Assembly: GCF_023101765.2 (NCBI RefSeq)
Contig: NC_064238.1
Coordinates: 4,462,001-4,526,000 of the forward strand
Length of the DNA: 64,000 nt
Direction: 5' to 3'
Source of the DNA: Spodoptera frugiperda
Lineage: Eukaryota; Arthropoda; Insecta; Lepidoptera; Noctuidae
A program made the position numbers and the translations under genes. Within the stretch, counting starts at the first letter, position 1. Each line of letters begins with the position of its first letter. A model generated the notes under the pieces. The model made no database searches. It saw only the letters and a program-made list of their open reading frames with translations, and had not been told where the DNA came from. Positions 35,559 through 47,869 of this stretch are shown here, piece after piece.

Positions 35559-38500
35559 ATGTGTGATGCAGTGCCGCGGAAACTATCAGACATGGGTGAC
35601 ATTACAGTGCCAGAATTAGAGAAAATTAATAAAAATACGGAAAATGAAAAGGAACAATGTGACACAAAGGATGAATGCGTCAACACTGATCAGCGATCGC
35701 CTTTTAGGAGACAGGTTTGTGATTATAATAACTTTTTAATTTTAAAAGTGACATTTTATTTTTTAAGAATGAATTCGAATATTTTATTGTTTATGTGGGT
35801 GTTAATAAATAAATATTAGATTATTTTTCTCCGTCAAACGTAAGTGTACAGTGGACACAGATTTGTTATATTTTCATGTAATTGATCTACAAATTACTGA
35901 CCATCACCTAGTTGGTGAATTATGAGAGATTAACGGCCGGATTTTACGTATTGTATTGATTTCCTCGGCGCACATTATTTATCAGTTTAATAGCTTCCTC
36001 TAAAATTGCCATTAATTAGTACATTTTTTTGTTATTTTGGAAGCATTGTGAATTAAAACTGTAAAAGTGGGAACAGAAAATTTTAAAATATTGGCTTAAA
36101 TTCAAAAAGAAAGATAAATATTAGACAATTTTCAGATTAATATAGAATATTTATTCTATTATCAGTTTAAATGCAAAGCTTATTGAGATATTCTTTTGGA
36201 ATTAAAAGTCCTTTACTTGTCAAATAAAGAAAATATAAAAGGGAATTCTTGAAATCGATTTCGTGTGTTAAAGCTATTAAATTAAAGGTCAAAGTTGCTT
36301 GTTCGATATTTTTAAATACTTAAGTCACCTCGAAATGACTGGTTTGGTTTCGAAACGATTTTACGTATTAGTTCTTTTTTATCTTATACAAGTATCATGT
36401 TACAAGTAAATAAGGTAAATTAAAAAATAAGATATGAATTAAATAGTGATACAATTTTAATCGAACTACGTGAATAATTGAGGATTAATTATAAGCTTTA
36501 TTGGTCTTCGTAGGGGCCGCAAAATGTTAATATTTTAATCTAGACAACCGTCAAACGATCCTAAGTATTCCCATTTTTTTGTAGACATTAGCATTTAAAT
36601 TACCTTATTATGTAACATGCGTGTGAAAATAAAAACCCACATCTACTTATTAAACGCGAAAGTTCGTTGTCACGCTTTCGCGGTTAAACCGTTGGACCGA
36701 TTATGATGGGATTAAATTAATTATATCTAGTTAGGAATGAGAATAACTTGTTCTATCAAAATATAAAGAAAGGGACGCCATAATCTATACACATAACTGT
36801 AGCTAAAATATATTTAAACTTAGTTTTATAACTCCTTCGTTATGATGAGTTAATTTTTTTACATGGCGCTTGTAACAGGGCCAAAACATCGGAATCTCAC
36901 AAAAATTAATAAACACGGTAAATATCCCGTTTTAAGTTTTAATGATATTACTTGTGACCATGTCAGTTTAAAAATTTATAAACCAAGTTTACCTATTAAC
37001 ATAGTTATTAGTTTCGTACATCTGATATCAGATCTAAAAGACTGAGACGTAAAGCATTTAGTTTTTATATTAATGTCCTTGGGTCTTACCTAAGCAGTGC
37101 CTTATTACAATATCATAAGTTGTAACAATGAACTCCAAAATGTATACGCTATTTTAATATGAGATATTAGTATGCATATCATACGCCTCTTAGCGAATCA
37201 CTGTCTGTTCTCGTCGCGAAAAGGAAGCCTAAAAATATATTGAACCTAATCGAAAGGATAGACACCTTGTTAATATTCCAATATGAAATCAATTCAAATG
37301 AATTCTTTTAACTTAATGTTTATTTAAACATTAATCTGATGTTAGAAAGATATAATATATAAGTAATACTAAAATACTACCATCTGCCAGTGGCTTTGCC
37401 CGCATTCCCGAGGGATAAAAAGTATCCTATCACCCAAGTCAGCTTATACGCCTTCTGTATACCAAATTTCATCAAAATCCGTACAACAGTTTTAGCGTGG
37501 TTAGCAGACAAACATGCAAACAAACGAACTTTCACATTTTTAGTGTGATTAGTTTGTAATCCATGGCATTTTATAGAACCTAGTTTTAAAGACCTTCAAG
37601 ATTCAAGCAGCCCATTGGGTCTAAGTAAATTGCGCAGTTTTATGGCAATTAGGTTGGTAGCATATGATGATATAAAGACCTAGTTAATACTTCTACCAAC
37701 TATCTCGAGTTAAAGTTTATTGAAAGAGCTTAGAAGTGAATCCTTATTTCACATTGTCGTCAGTTCAAAATGCCGCAGCCACAATAATTCACGTTACACT
37801 TGACACTTATGTAATGCATATCATAATTTCCTAATCTAAAGCTCTATGACACATTGTTATCTACTATCTACAGTCTGGTGATATTCTGTATCCTTAAACT
37901 ACGCACGTGTGAAAATTTTGCTAAAAACGTCAAGTTTTAGGTCAAAGTCAAAGCATTAATTTCAATTAATCCTCAATTAGGCACTTTTGAAACGTCAAAT
38001 TGAATTGTCCGTCAGTGAAGCTAGGTGCTCGTTCCGAAGTGTAGCTTCGAATGGAGAAGGACGAGCAAGAAACTCTATATTGGATATTTAAATTAGGAAA
38101 TTCTCAGCAAATAATAAAATAAAATTAATAGACAATTTTTATTATGGAATTATTAAAATATAATGTTATTATGAAAATACTAAATCTGTTTTAAAGGTCT
38201 GTTGCACAGGTGTTATAAATCTAATAATATCCAATACTAGTATTTACTTCGTTTCACGACTGTGATGTGAAGACAAAGCATATCAAATCAACTATTTTTA
38301 AATCAACAGGTATGAACCAAACTTAATTACCGCCGTACTCAGAGTCATTTAATGGTTACTTAACCCAGTCCTTAGCAAATGTTTTTCATACAAAAACATT
38401 ACCAAGGAATACTTTAAGTAATCATTAAATGACTACGGCAATTATTAGCCAAAATACAACTCCTCTCAAGTTGAATGAAACTAGTATTAAAAAACACTAA

Positions 38501-40711
38501 ATAAACAAGAAACAGTCCAACAAAATCATATCACGAAATCACAATCATAAAGTAAACACTAAATCTTTACGAACCGTGTCAGAATTCCAAGCTATCGCCT
38601 AATTGCTCAACACTTATTACTTGTACGCAATATTTACAATAATCATAATGATGTTAATTATTGTGCATACATATTGTAGTATTGTTTACCTACTTACTAT
38701 TAGATATGGGTTACACGTGCATGTGCACGATTACGCACAGAGTTCACTACTGTCACTGTTACAATGTATTTATTGCAGTTTCCTTCAAGATCATTGCCAT
38801 TGTATGCGTTTACTTGTAATTTAATGATCTTGGTTTATTGAAGATGGATATTTGCTATTAAGGAATTGCCTAGAATTTGTAGGCCAAAACATAGATTTGA
38901 TCATGTAGCATGTCTGTCTTTACATCTTTAAATCATTTGATTATTAGGCATTACCATAAAAGTAAGCGTCCTTAGGCCAGCATCGTACGCCTCCCACGCT
39001 ACGGATTTTGGTTTGTTTTGTATAAAAACTCATACCTGATCTGCATCGTACGGATCGCACATCGGCAATGCCTACACGCGATGCGTACCGATGACATCAT
39101 ACGGAATCCGTATGATGCGTACGATGCGGGTCTTTGGTGCGGTTACCTTAGTTGTCTATATTTTCAAGACCAAACATTGTTTGATCTTTCCTGTTGTTGA
39201 CATATCTTGCATATTTATTTAAGTTTTCTTTTGTTTCAGGCGATCATTTCATTTGGCGTGTTCATGCTGACCCTGGGCGCTGGCGGTACATCAGGCATCT
39301 CTGCCATCTTAATACCACAATTAGCACATGCCAAGGGAAAGAAGAACTTCTCAGTCGAATTGGTATCATGGGTAGGTACGTGTATATTTTCGCTGTCTCT
39401 GAACCTATAACTATAGAATAGTTAAACAATTACTTTGAATTAATCGTATTTTGTTTCTTTTTAGCCGCGATATCATCCTTGGCACTCTTCTTCGGTAACC
39501 TGATGGCGGGTCTTTTAATGGACAGACTTGGAAGACGATTATCTACACTACTGCTAGCCGCCACCTTTGTAACGGGATGGCTGATCATTGGATTTTCGTA
39601 CGACAAAATGTACTTAATATTAATAGGAAGATTCATCACTGGATTATGCCAAGGATGGCTTGGCCCTCTAGGTCCAGTGTATGTGGGAGAAATTAGTTCT
39701 CCAGCCTACAGAGGTCTGTTCTTAGCAGCCCTCTCTTTGGGCATCGCAGTGGGTGTCTTCATGTCACATTTGTTCGGAACATTCCTTCACTGGAGTTTAG
39801 CATCATTGCTTTGTGGATTCTTCCCGCTTTTTGGTGGAATCATCCTTTATTACGCACCAGAATCACCTTCTTGGTTGGCATCTAAAAACAGAATCGATGA
39901 ATGTATAATGTCATACCAATGGTACAGAGGAAATAGTGTAGCCATGAAGACGGAGCTGGACAAAATGATTGCAGATCTCACATCCAAACAAAAGACTCAA
40001 GGCAAATTGAAAACTTTAGCTGCAAACATTAAGAAGCCAGAATTTTATAAGCCGTTGGGAATAATGACTACATTTTTCGTCATTACGCAACTGTGTGGAG
40101 TTAACGTTATTTGTGCGTACACAACAGATATGATGAAAGAACTTATCGGCAGGGGTTCAAACAGCTCATACGCGTACGCCGCCATGTTGAGTATAGATCT
40201 GTTGCGCTGTGTGTCCCTGGCCGCGGCCTGCATGATGCTCAGGAAGTCAGGAAGAAGACCCATGGCAATATTCAGTGGAGTGTTCACGTCGTTATCTTTA
40301 ATAGCATTAGCTTTATATTTGTACCTGCATAGCTCTGGTGTCATCCATGACAAGTCACCGTTTATATCTTTAGGTTTGATGGCGTTCTATATAATTGTAT
40401 CAAATCTAGGAATATCACCACTGCCATGGAACATGGTCGGTGAACTGTTTGCTGTTGAAACTAAAGGAGTAGGTTCAGGCATCAGTGTTATGATGACATC
40501 GATTGCTTTCTTTGCAGTAGTAAAGACAGCTCCCTCTATGTTCCTAAGTATAGGTCACCATGGAACTTATTTGTTCTATGGGTTATCAACACTGTGTGGT
40601 ACCATATTTTTATACTTCTGTTTACCTGAAACAAAAGAAAAAACCTTACTTCAAATTGAAGAATACTTTAGGTATGGGAAGAAAAAGAATAGTAAAGAAG
40701 TAGATATCTAA
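35559..40711 (+). CDS. SLC2-family sugar transporter, facilitated trehalose transporter Tret1-like (512 aa)
   Basis: Three exons: 35559-35714, 39240-39375 and 39465-40711. They total 1539 bp, 512 codons plus TAA. The second donor is taken at GTAG|GTACGT because it restores the frame (SWVAAISSL). The start is the first in-frame ATG after an upstream stop (MCDAVPRKL); the next Met, at 35592, is possible. An acidic cytoplasmic N-terminus of about 50 residues precedes the first membrane segment (AIISFGVFMLTLGAGG). The major-facilitator motif DRLGRR is at 117-122. GRFITGLCQGW, PESPSWL (229-235, Ser for the usual Arg), a second GRRP and PETKEKTL (485-492) follow. About 12 hydrophobic segments are visible. 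Family members carry hexoses or trehalose across the plasma membrane down their gradient. The substrate is not deducible here. ATTAAA at about 41215 may be the poly(A) signal. Confidence 0.92.
37381..37545 (-). repeat. Interspersed repeat, 'AAGTCAGCTTATACGCC' family
   Basis: This second copy of the repeat at 22928 has CCTATCACCCAAGTCAGCTT, ATACCAAATTTCATCAAAAT and CAAACATGCAAACAAACGAA. It lies in the 3.5 kb first intron of the transporter gene. Confidence 0.55.
37925..38075 (+). repeat. Interspersed repeat, 'GCTAGGTGCTCGTTCC' family
   Basis: AGGCACTTTTGAAACGTCAA, TCAGTGAAGCTAGGTGCTCG and TTCCGAAGTGTAGCTTCGAA are matched inversely at about 47085-47170 (GGAACGAGCACCTAGCTTCA, TTTGACGTTTCAGAAGTGCC). 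It is a short dispersed element in intron 1 of the transporter gene. Confidence 0.55.
38332..38452. mobile_element. Foldback MITE, copy 1
   Basis: GTACTCAGAGTCATTTAATG then GTTACTTAA at the left is matched by an inverted right end (TTTAAGTAATCATTAAATGA then CTACGG). A close relative lies at 41285-41400. This copy is about 120 bp, non-coding, in intron 1 of the transporter gene. Confidence 0.75.
38965..39140. repeat. Repeat rich in GTACGATGCG/CGTACGGATC words
   Basis: Near the end of transporter intron 1 the words CATCGTACG, GCATCGTACGGATCGCA, GCGATGCGTACCGATG and GATGCGTACGATGCGG recur in both orientations. A related stretch at 27165-27310 (GTACGATGCGGATCAGTGG) lies in intron 3 of the third P450 gene. 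It is probably a foldback transposon with degenerate CpG-containing subterminal repeats. Confidence 0.5.
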
Positions 40712-41284
40712 GAAGTTAGTGATTACGACATCAGCTGATGACTGTTTGTGTTGGTTATATTACGAAACTGATCTCCTGGGTGACGTACAGACGTGATAGT
40801 GTAAACCTAAGGTTGTTGAAGTCTGTTTGTATGAACGATCGAAGGAGCCGTATTTATTTTATTAATCGCAGTGGCGTTAAACAAAGTATTTTATGTCAAA
40901 AATTATGCAGTGTTCGTGGTAAAACATGGTAGTGTGTAACAAGGAATGTTTGTTTGTGTATTTGTATGCTTCAGTTAACCTACTTTGATTAGGACAGTTT
41001 AATTGATTCTCATTGGTCACAGTTTAGTTATAATGGACATAGATACGATGATCCAGTACATAAATCAGATATGATGAAGGATGTCAACTATAATAATTTA
41101 TTGAATAGATGTTACCTTGAAATGGAATATGAGTGTATTAATTGTGGTTATAATTTTGTGATCTAACTATAAGATTGTACTTATCTATAAGAGTTAAAAT
41201 AATAGAAATCCGATATTAAAGATTAATTTTATTAGAACGACCTCATTGTTATTATTTATTGTGTAATAATTTACATAGATTTAC

Positions 41285-41400
41285 CGTCACACTCAGAGTC
41301 ATTTAATGGTTACTTAACCCAGTCCTTAGCAATTGTTTTCTGAACAAAATCGTTACTAAGGAATAGTTTAAGTAATCGTTAAATGTATCTGAGTATGGCA
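41285..41400. mobile_element. Foldback MITE, copy 2
   Basis: CACTCAGAGTCATTTAATGG, TTACTTAACCCAGTCCTTAG and an inverted right end AGTAATCGTTAAATG...CTGAGTATGG match copy 1 at 38332. It lies about 570 bases beyond the transporter stop codon. Confidence 0.75.
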
Positions 41401-43825
41401 GATAGATATACTGAAACTTAACAATGTATTGTATTAAAGATTTCTTTCATACAAACGTAGATACAACTGAAATATCTTCAAATACAAACATGTAGGTAGG
41501 GACCTACGTTGCTTTATCAATGAATATTCTAACTATGTGTGCCGTTATAATCAATTATGCAATATGTCAAAAGTTCATTGGCACGATTTAATATTTCACA
41601 ACAATTATTTCGTTCGGTACCTACCCGTGACATAGTGTACCAAATAATATCTGTCTTATAAATGGTTACTTATTGGACATTTTATTGCGATATGTAGGCA
41701 TATATTTGGAGGGACTGTTCATTAATTATTTTTTTATGGAAACCTCGATTCTTGACCTTGTTTCTTAATGGGTTCTTTAACTTGGTGTTTACTGAAATAG
41801 AAATCAAACCTATATGTAAACAAGTTTAAATAAATTCAGTTATAGTAGTAGATGAGAACATTACCTACATCTTATGCTTACCTATATTATATTTATATGT
41901 ACCTATATTATTATAAGAGTTTGCTTGTTTGAACGCGCCAATCTCCGGAATTACTACTGAGAAATTTTCGGCCGAAAAGTCCAGCAATAACTAGGTTGAC
42001 CCGGGAATCGAACCCGACACCTCTTACCCACAGTCGAGACCACTCGACCAACGAGACAGTCAATTAATAAGCAATTACAGTGTTCATTTAAATGATAATT
42101 TATGAAGATATAATTGGTACCGAGTTCTAGTACATAACGTGCGAAAACTATTTTTTATGCAAACAAAATGATAAGTGCTATCATTTCTCATAAAGTCTGC
42201 CTATCTTCAAGTGACGTTAGTGGTATTATGATCTTAGTTTAAAACGTGAAACATCGATAAATGCAGTAAAAAACCGATTATTTTTATAAACTTTTATCTT
42301 CATACGTAGGTAGGCACTTCATTGATAGATATTTATAAGTTCTGTCACGATAACTCTTTATTGCCTTGTTAAAGATAAAGAAATAGCTTCATTTAATGCG
42401 ATTTTGTGCTTATTTTATATAATTTAATACCGAGAACCGGCAATAAGATTAATTAAGAGCCTATGGGTATTATCACTTAATTATTAAATACATGATTGCA
42501 AGATCAATTTACGAGTATATAGGTATTTTTGAATTCTGTAATTCTCAAAGATTTTTGTGTAGACACTACTTTTGAGAGGCGAAAATCATCCAATGACTCC
42601 TCTCGCCTTGAGGAGAGATTGTCAGACTCTTACTGACTAAAAACCACCCCGTTCCTACTCCTGCTTTTCGAGTCGGAGGCCCGGTAAACCCGTTAGGTAG
42701 CCCGCAGCTCAGGTTAAGCAATAGGCAGTCGAAATTATTTGATGACATAATTGCCAAAAAATGTGTATCCCCACTACCTATTTCTTCAGGAAATAGCAGA
42801 CTTATCTATGTCATTTATCTCGACAAAAATTTTAATGTATTTTTTAAGGAATCACGTTTCTTTTGTGCAGAATATTCTTCCTCGAATTAGACGCTCAAGT
42901 GGGGTAGGTGACCCTTTTAATCCCAATTTTAAAACCTAAGTTATTCAGGTAACTAAATATGATACCTGATGGGTATCCTAATGATGTTTGCATATGACGA
43001 GATATCCGAAAATATCTTGAAGGCGTTAACCCTTTATTTATCTTTGGGACATTTTTTTTTAACTTCGATGATAAATATCGATATCCATATAAGCATGTGA
43101 TGATCGGTTTTATTGCCATATAAACACAAAACTACTTACTGATAACATCGAATGTAAAAGTGATAGGAGATTGCGGCATTTTCCGCGACTCGATACTGCT
43201 GTTGATTTTGTAATATAAAAACTATTTTATGGGTATAAGTTTCTGAAAAATAGAAAAAAATGAGAGAAAGGAGAAGAGGATAGGAGTTGGAGAATGTTGG
43301 AGAATCCGGGCTCAATGCTTTCCGAAAGGAAATTGTACAATTCAGGAAAATTAAAGGTATTTCCAAATTGGTTCTAACAACATTGACATTAATATGACAA
43401 ATTGGAGACCACATTGCTATTACTGAGAATTTCGTAATCGCTGATTTTGATCATTTGACCAACGGGGAAATGAAAACCCAAAAATCTTTTAAAGTGTCGT
43501 ACCATTTTACTGAAACTATGCACCTTAAGCAGTTATGTTAAAAATATCGCACCAACGATACTTTTAACAATTTTTAACAGCGATATATCAGCTCCTCATT
43601 AATTATCGTACCTAATCAGTTAAACTACATAACTCACTTAGTATAATAACATGTGCATTACAAGTAAACACGATGAGCCCAATTAAACAATAATTGCTAC
43701 CTATTGTCTACCCACAAAGCGGAACAAATAAACGAATGTAAGACGTTTACCTACAAGGGTCCATCCGCACCTAGTAGGCAATAAAAACAGTAGGTCAATT
43801 TCACAGTCCGTTAACTTGTGCTTAC
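41401..43825. other. Intergenic with repeat fragments
   Basis: The region holds a fragment of the 4253 family at about 41922-41957, a SINE fragment at 41958-42062 (GGGAATCGAACCCGACACC; GACCACTCGACCAACGAG, inverted), and the SINE-like copy at 42576-42713. The rest is AT-rich. No second exon for the orphan exon at 43826 was recognised here. Confidence 0.4.
42576..42713 (+). repeat. SINE-like element ('AAATCATCCAATGACTCC' family)
   Basis: This copy of the family at 5741 has GAAAATCATCCAATGACTCC, GTCAGACTCTTACTGACTAA, CCCCGTTCCTACTCCTGC and CCGTTAGGTAGCCCGCAGC. Confidence 0.65.
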
Positions 43826-43958
43826 ACTGACACAAGTGTTGGCACGCGTCCTCCACATAAATTATCGATTCTTCCTGTCTGCCACGTGTTACGCGACCAA
43901 GATTCGCCACATCTGTGAAGATTTTTTCCAGGTCCCAGTTCCCACGTTGGTAAGACAT
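43826..43958 (-). CDS. Candidate first coding exon of an unidentified gene (44 codons plus 1 nt)
   Basis: On the minus strand an ATG at 43958 opens 44 codons reading MSYQRGNWDLEKIFTDVANL and on to EDACQHLCQ, ending at a strong donor (CAGT|GTAAGC) at 43826. Codon use and composition look protein-like rather than random. The stretch is acidic/basic and helix-prone, with no signal peptide. A TATA box lies about 50 bases upstream. I do not recognise the family and found no second exon. A gene on this strand would have to continue leftwards across or past the plus-strand transporter. It may also be a pseudogene fragment or chance. Confidence 0.4.
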
Positions 43959-44007
43959 GTTTGGTGACAAAAAAACAACCAGGAAAACATCTGGAGACTG
44001 GATTAGT

Positions 44008-44017
44008 CTATTTATAG
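44008..44017 (-). promoter_or_regulatory. TATA box of the orphan exon
   Basis: On the minus strand CTATAAATAG matches the arthropod TATA consensus exactly. It stands about 50 bases before the ATG at 43958, with CCAGTC and CCAGATG as possible initiators between. This would leave a short 5' leader of 20-35 bases. It supports a real promoter but does not prove it. Confidence 0.4.
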
Positions 44018-44841
44018 AGGACTTGAGTGTTTATTAAGTAAAGTGTGAGGAACTTGTTAATGAACATGTGCGTCGGTTGACGGTAATGACATATGTATGC
44101 ACTGATTGGTGAAGGTTGTGCATTCAAATGCAGATCGATTAGTTCGTCAGACCTTATATTCAAATACAGCCAATATCGAACAAAAGCCTACCGTTACTGC
44201 CATTCCAAAATAAAACATGCATCAACGAAATTGCCTTTATTTTCATGTCAAGTGGTTCCTGTGCTTTAGTTTATTCCATCTCGTTTTCTACTTGCATATC
44301 ATATCATTCGTATCAAATGGCCGCGATGGAATTCGGGCGGAACGAATATTTTAATAATTTACAATAGGACACGTGGCTGAGCGGAAACCATGCACGTGCT
44401 ATCAATTAGAAGTGGAACAGATAGAAAAAAACTTGACTAGAATTTTATTGAACCCTCCGAAGTGGGAGTTACCTATAAAAATGAAAGCGAAATCATAAAT
44501 ATTGCCCTTTGTTTGTTGAGGGTTAGGAAATAAAGGGTTACGAGATTCACTTTATAGTTTCTTCTTTAGAAATTGACGGGCGTGCGGTTAAATACTATTG
44601 ATATTATAATGTTTAACGATAACAGTTCAACTGCTGTGTTCTAGTTTGGCCTTGGTCGGATTACGGTGATGTAGATATGTGATAAAAAATTTAACATACT
44701 GCATTTCAATGTCATATTGAGCAACGCTGTCATATAAATTATACAAATTATCAAAGTATTACGATGACACTGGCTTGTACTGGTGATAAGTAGTTGTCAT
44801 CACTTATGCAACAAACTTTAGGTGTATTATAAAGAAAAAAA

Positions 44842-45130
44842 CATTCATCATCATCCTGTTAATGGCTACTGCTGACCAAATTCCTCTTCTCACATGGAGA
44901 ATGTTTGAGCATTAATCACCACGCTTGCTCAATGCGGGTCGGCGATTTCAAACTTATAATCAGAAATTATAAACCCAGGTTTCCTCACTATGTTTTACTT
45001 CACCGTTTGTCAATGGCGCCTAGATAATCTTAGAAAGTCACATTGATACCTACTTATCATTGGTAAGTTTCGAACCGGACCCCTAATGCATGAAGAGCGG
45101 GTCTTTAACGTCCAGGCCACTACGGCCCGA
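44842..45130 (-). repeat. SINE-like element ending in GATGATGATGAA
   Basis: On the plus strand it reads CATCATCATCCTGTTAATGG, CTACTGCTGACCAAATTCC, CACATGGAGAATGTTTGAGC, CCACGCTTGCTCAATGCGGG, and near its end TTTCGAACCGGACCCC and CCACTACGGCC. The minus strand thus starts with a tRNA-like head (B-box-like GGTTCGAAA) and ends in a GATGATG tail. It is a common moth SINE type, recognised from memory. Confidence 0.6.
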
Positions 45131-45527
45131 AAGAATTATTAAACTTAAGTTATCTATTTAAATCCTTTGTCATCTTCGCTCAATATAACTTATCGAGTAG
45201 GTTAATGGTTATAAATTTCGAAAGCTATTGAACAAATCCTTTTTGATAAGTAACTACGTGAATGATACCGTTTGACGCAATCGTAGGATTGCAGAAATAC
45301 ACAAGCCAGCGCCCATTTCTTCTTAAAAATAAAATTTTATGTATGTAGGTATTTACGTACCTAGTTTTAGCGTGAAGCAATATTTTATCTTTCTAACAAG
45401 GAAAGAAAATTGAGTATGTAACTAGCATATCAGTTTGTATGTATAGTGTATATGTACCTACATGTCAGTATTTAGTAAGCAAATATTCATGAGACAGTTT
45501 CAACAGAAAGTGGTTCATTTTAATTAC

Positions 45528-45773
45528 TTTTTTTATGTTGTAAACGAGCAGTCGGATCTCCTGATGATAAGCGATCGCCGCACACCAGAGGCATTATAAG
45601 TGCGTTGCCGGCCTTTTGGGGGTTAGGAATTTAAGGGTTGTTGTGGAATTGGGGATTGGGAAGGGAGGTAATTGGGCTTCTGGTCGTTGTTTCACGTCGA
45701 TATTTTGTGAAGCCGTGGTATCACTCCGGTCGCGCCGGCCCATTAGTCCCGAAGCATGGCTCTCTCACACTTA
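45528..45773 (+). repeat. SINE-like element, 'CCGGAGTGAT' family (inverted relative to 6304)
   Basis: It has TTTTTTTATGTTGTAAACGA, GTGCGTTGCCGGCCTTTTGG, GGGTTAGGAATTTAAGGGTT, CGTGGTATCACTCCGGTCGC and GAAGCATGGCTCTCTCACAC. Short open frames across it are fortuitous. Confidence 0.7.
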
Positions 45774-46194
45774 AAATTATCATTTTAATTACTTATTGTA
45801 TTGTGTCTATTTCAAAATCTAGATGTTATGATGAAAAATAGTTGAATTTACAATATTACATTGTCCTCAGTTTCGTAAAAAATATAAATTAACGTCAATA
45901 GGTTATTTAAATATGTGTCTACATTACTAATATAAATATTTAAATTACGTTATTTCTACATTTATGAGACTTTGTAGCCTGAAAATAAAAATATTGAGAA
46001 AAATGGTCTTGGGAAAAAGAAGTCCGTATATTAATAAACATGACCTAGTCACATGATTTAGGTAACAGTCAGGTTTCCTGAAGAGCTATTAAGTTTTTTT
46101 AGGTACCAAATATCATTAGTTAGGTACCAAATGTTACCGAAAATATAATTGAAGGCATCTCTTTGATCGAGTACCTACTTACTTATTTTATTTT

Positions 46195-46399
46195 CGAAGG
46201 GAGAAAATCATCCAATGACTTCGCCCGCCGTTGACGAGGCGAGAGCGAGAAGGAGGGAGTGTCAGACTCTTACGACACTCTTACGAGTCTGACACTCCCT
46301 TCTTCTTCTTAGTCAGTAATGACTAAGAACCACTCCGTTCCTACTCCTGCTTTTCGAGCCGGACCCCCGGTAACCCACTAGGTAGGCCGCAGCTGGAGA
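46195..46399 (+). repeat. SINE-like element with internal inverted duplication
   Basis: The family at 5741 again (AAAATCATCCAATGACTTCG; CCGTTCCTACTCCTGC). Here AGGGAGTGTCAGACTCTTAC is followed at once by GTAAGAGTCTGACACTCCCT-like inverse sequence (about 46254-46303), making a strong hairpin absent from other copies. Confidence 0.7.
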
Positions 46400-47084
46400 T
46401 GTTGACCGAGTACTTGCAAAATCGTTAAGTTTTACAACTGCGATGAGGACGAATCAATATTAGGACGGCATTTGTGACTGACTGGTGTTTGAGATATATA
46501 ATTATCTTCATTATAATCACAAAGTAATTGGTGGAAAGTAAATATATAAACATACAATATCATAATCGTTAGAGTAAGGGACTATCCAATAACATGAGAT
46601 TAATAACCTCACAGATAAAGGACGCGTGTACATTACACCCAAACCCATGTCTGTATTTGACTACACGACACTTATTTATACTGACTGAAATACAACATAC
46701 TTAAATCTAAGAATAAGTTTTAATTTAAGCCTTATCTCTTCAGTATAGGATACATTTCAGTAGAATGTAAGTGCATAATTCGGTTTATTTACTACTACGC
46801 CTGTCTATATAGTTTATTGCATTATCCAATGAATCATATTAGACAACATGTGTTACTTTGTGATTAGAAATAGCTATGACTTATGTTTTCCTAGAAAGTT
46901 GCTAATTATGTTGTTGATTGCGATTCTGTTATCAATGAGAGCAAAGATCTCATTAAGATCTGGAAGAATGTGTGCTTACTATGTATGTGTAAGAAAACTA
47001 GTAAAATCTGGACTATGTCGTTCTATATCTTAATATAGGTTTTTATAATAAATAGAAATCTAAATGACTACGATAAAAGTTACA

Positions 47085-47170
47085 CTTTGGAACGAGCACC
47101 TAGCTTCACTGACAGACAGACTGACGACTGACAAAATCAATTTGACGTTTCAGAAGTGCCTAATTTAGTA
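47085..47170 (-). repeat. Interspersed repeat, inverse copy of the element at 37925
   Basis: GGAACGAGCACCTAGCTTCA, CTGACAGACAGACTGACGAC and TTTGACGTTTCAGAAGTGCC match that element in reverse. Confidence 0.55.
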
Positions 47171-47689
47171 TGAATTGAAGTAAATTGACTGACTTTGATT
47201 TTGGAGTAGTATTTTAATATTAAACGGATATAATTGGCTCGTATTATATGGTCATCAAGGTTAAAAGTGTCTACCAAATACTTATCAGTTCGATCGAACG
47301 CCAAGAAGGAGGTTAGATTCTAATTATATTATTAGACCCACACAAACATGCTAAATAAAATCATTTAAAAAATACTCAAAAGGAGTCCTACAAGGGGTCT
47401 TAATTTATAGTATTCCTTGCCCATATATTTTGATATTGTTTCTTTCACAACATTAATTTTAATATCTCATAATTATTTAACCCTATTATGCGAAATGAAT
47501 CACGCAGCGATAAACGAAATCAACCTAAAAAGATCTGTTTGTTTCGGTATATTCCTAAATGGAATATTTTGCCAACAGTACGCACATAATATGTTGTCGC
47601 GATAAATAAATAGTCATCGTGTGGCCTCTGACTTCTTTTTTCTAGCAAATATTTTTAACAACATTTTATTTAGATTGTAGTAGTTACTG

Positions 47690-47850
47690 GCTGATCCGGA
47701 AAACTTCGTACCTCCTCAAATATATTTTTCTCACTTTTTAAACCTTTCCTGGACTTCCACAAATAATTCAAGACCGACATCTGCCAAATCGGTCAAGCAG
47801 TTCTCGAGTTTAGCGAGATTAACGAACAGCATTTGATTTTTATCTATACT
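47690..47850 (+). repeat. Interspersed repeat, 'GGACTTCCACAAATAATTCAAG' family
   Basis: AACTTCGTACCTCCTCAAAT, TGGACTTCCACAAATAATTC and CAGTTCTCGAGTTTAGCGAG recur in diverged form at about 48890-49020. It is a non-coding dispersed element. Confidence 0.5.
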
Positions 47851-47869
47851 TATATTATTTTATATTATA

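Noticed and set aside
39430..40353. Minus-strand and other-frame ORFs within the transporter
   Set aside because: Shadows of the 410-codon plus-strand exon.
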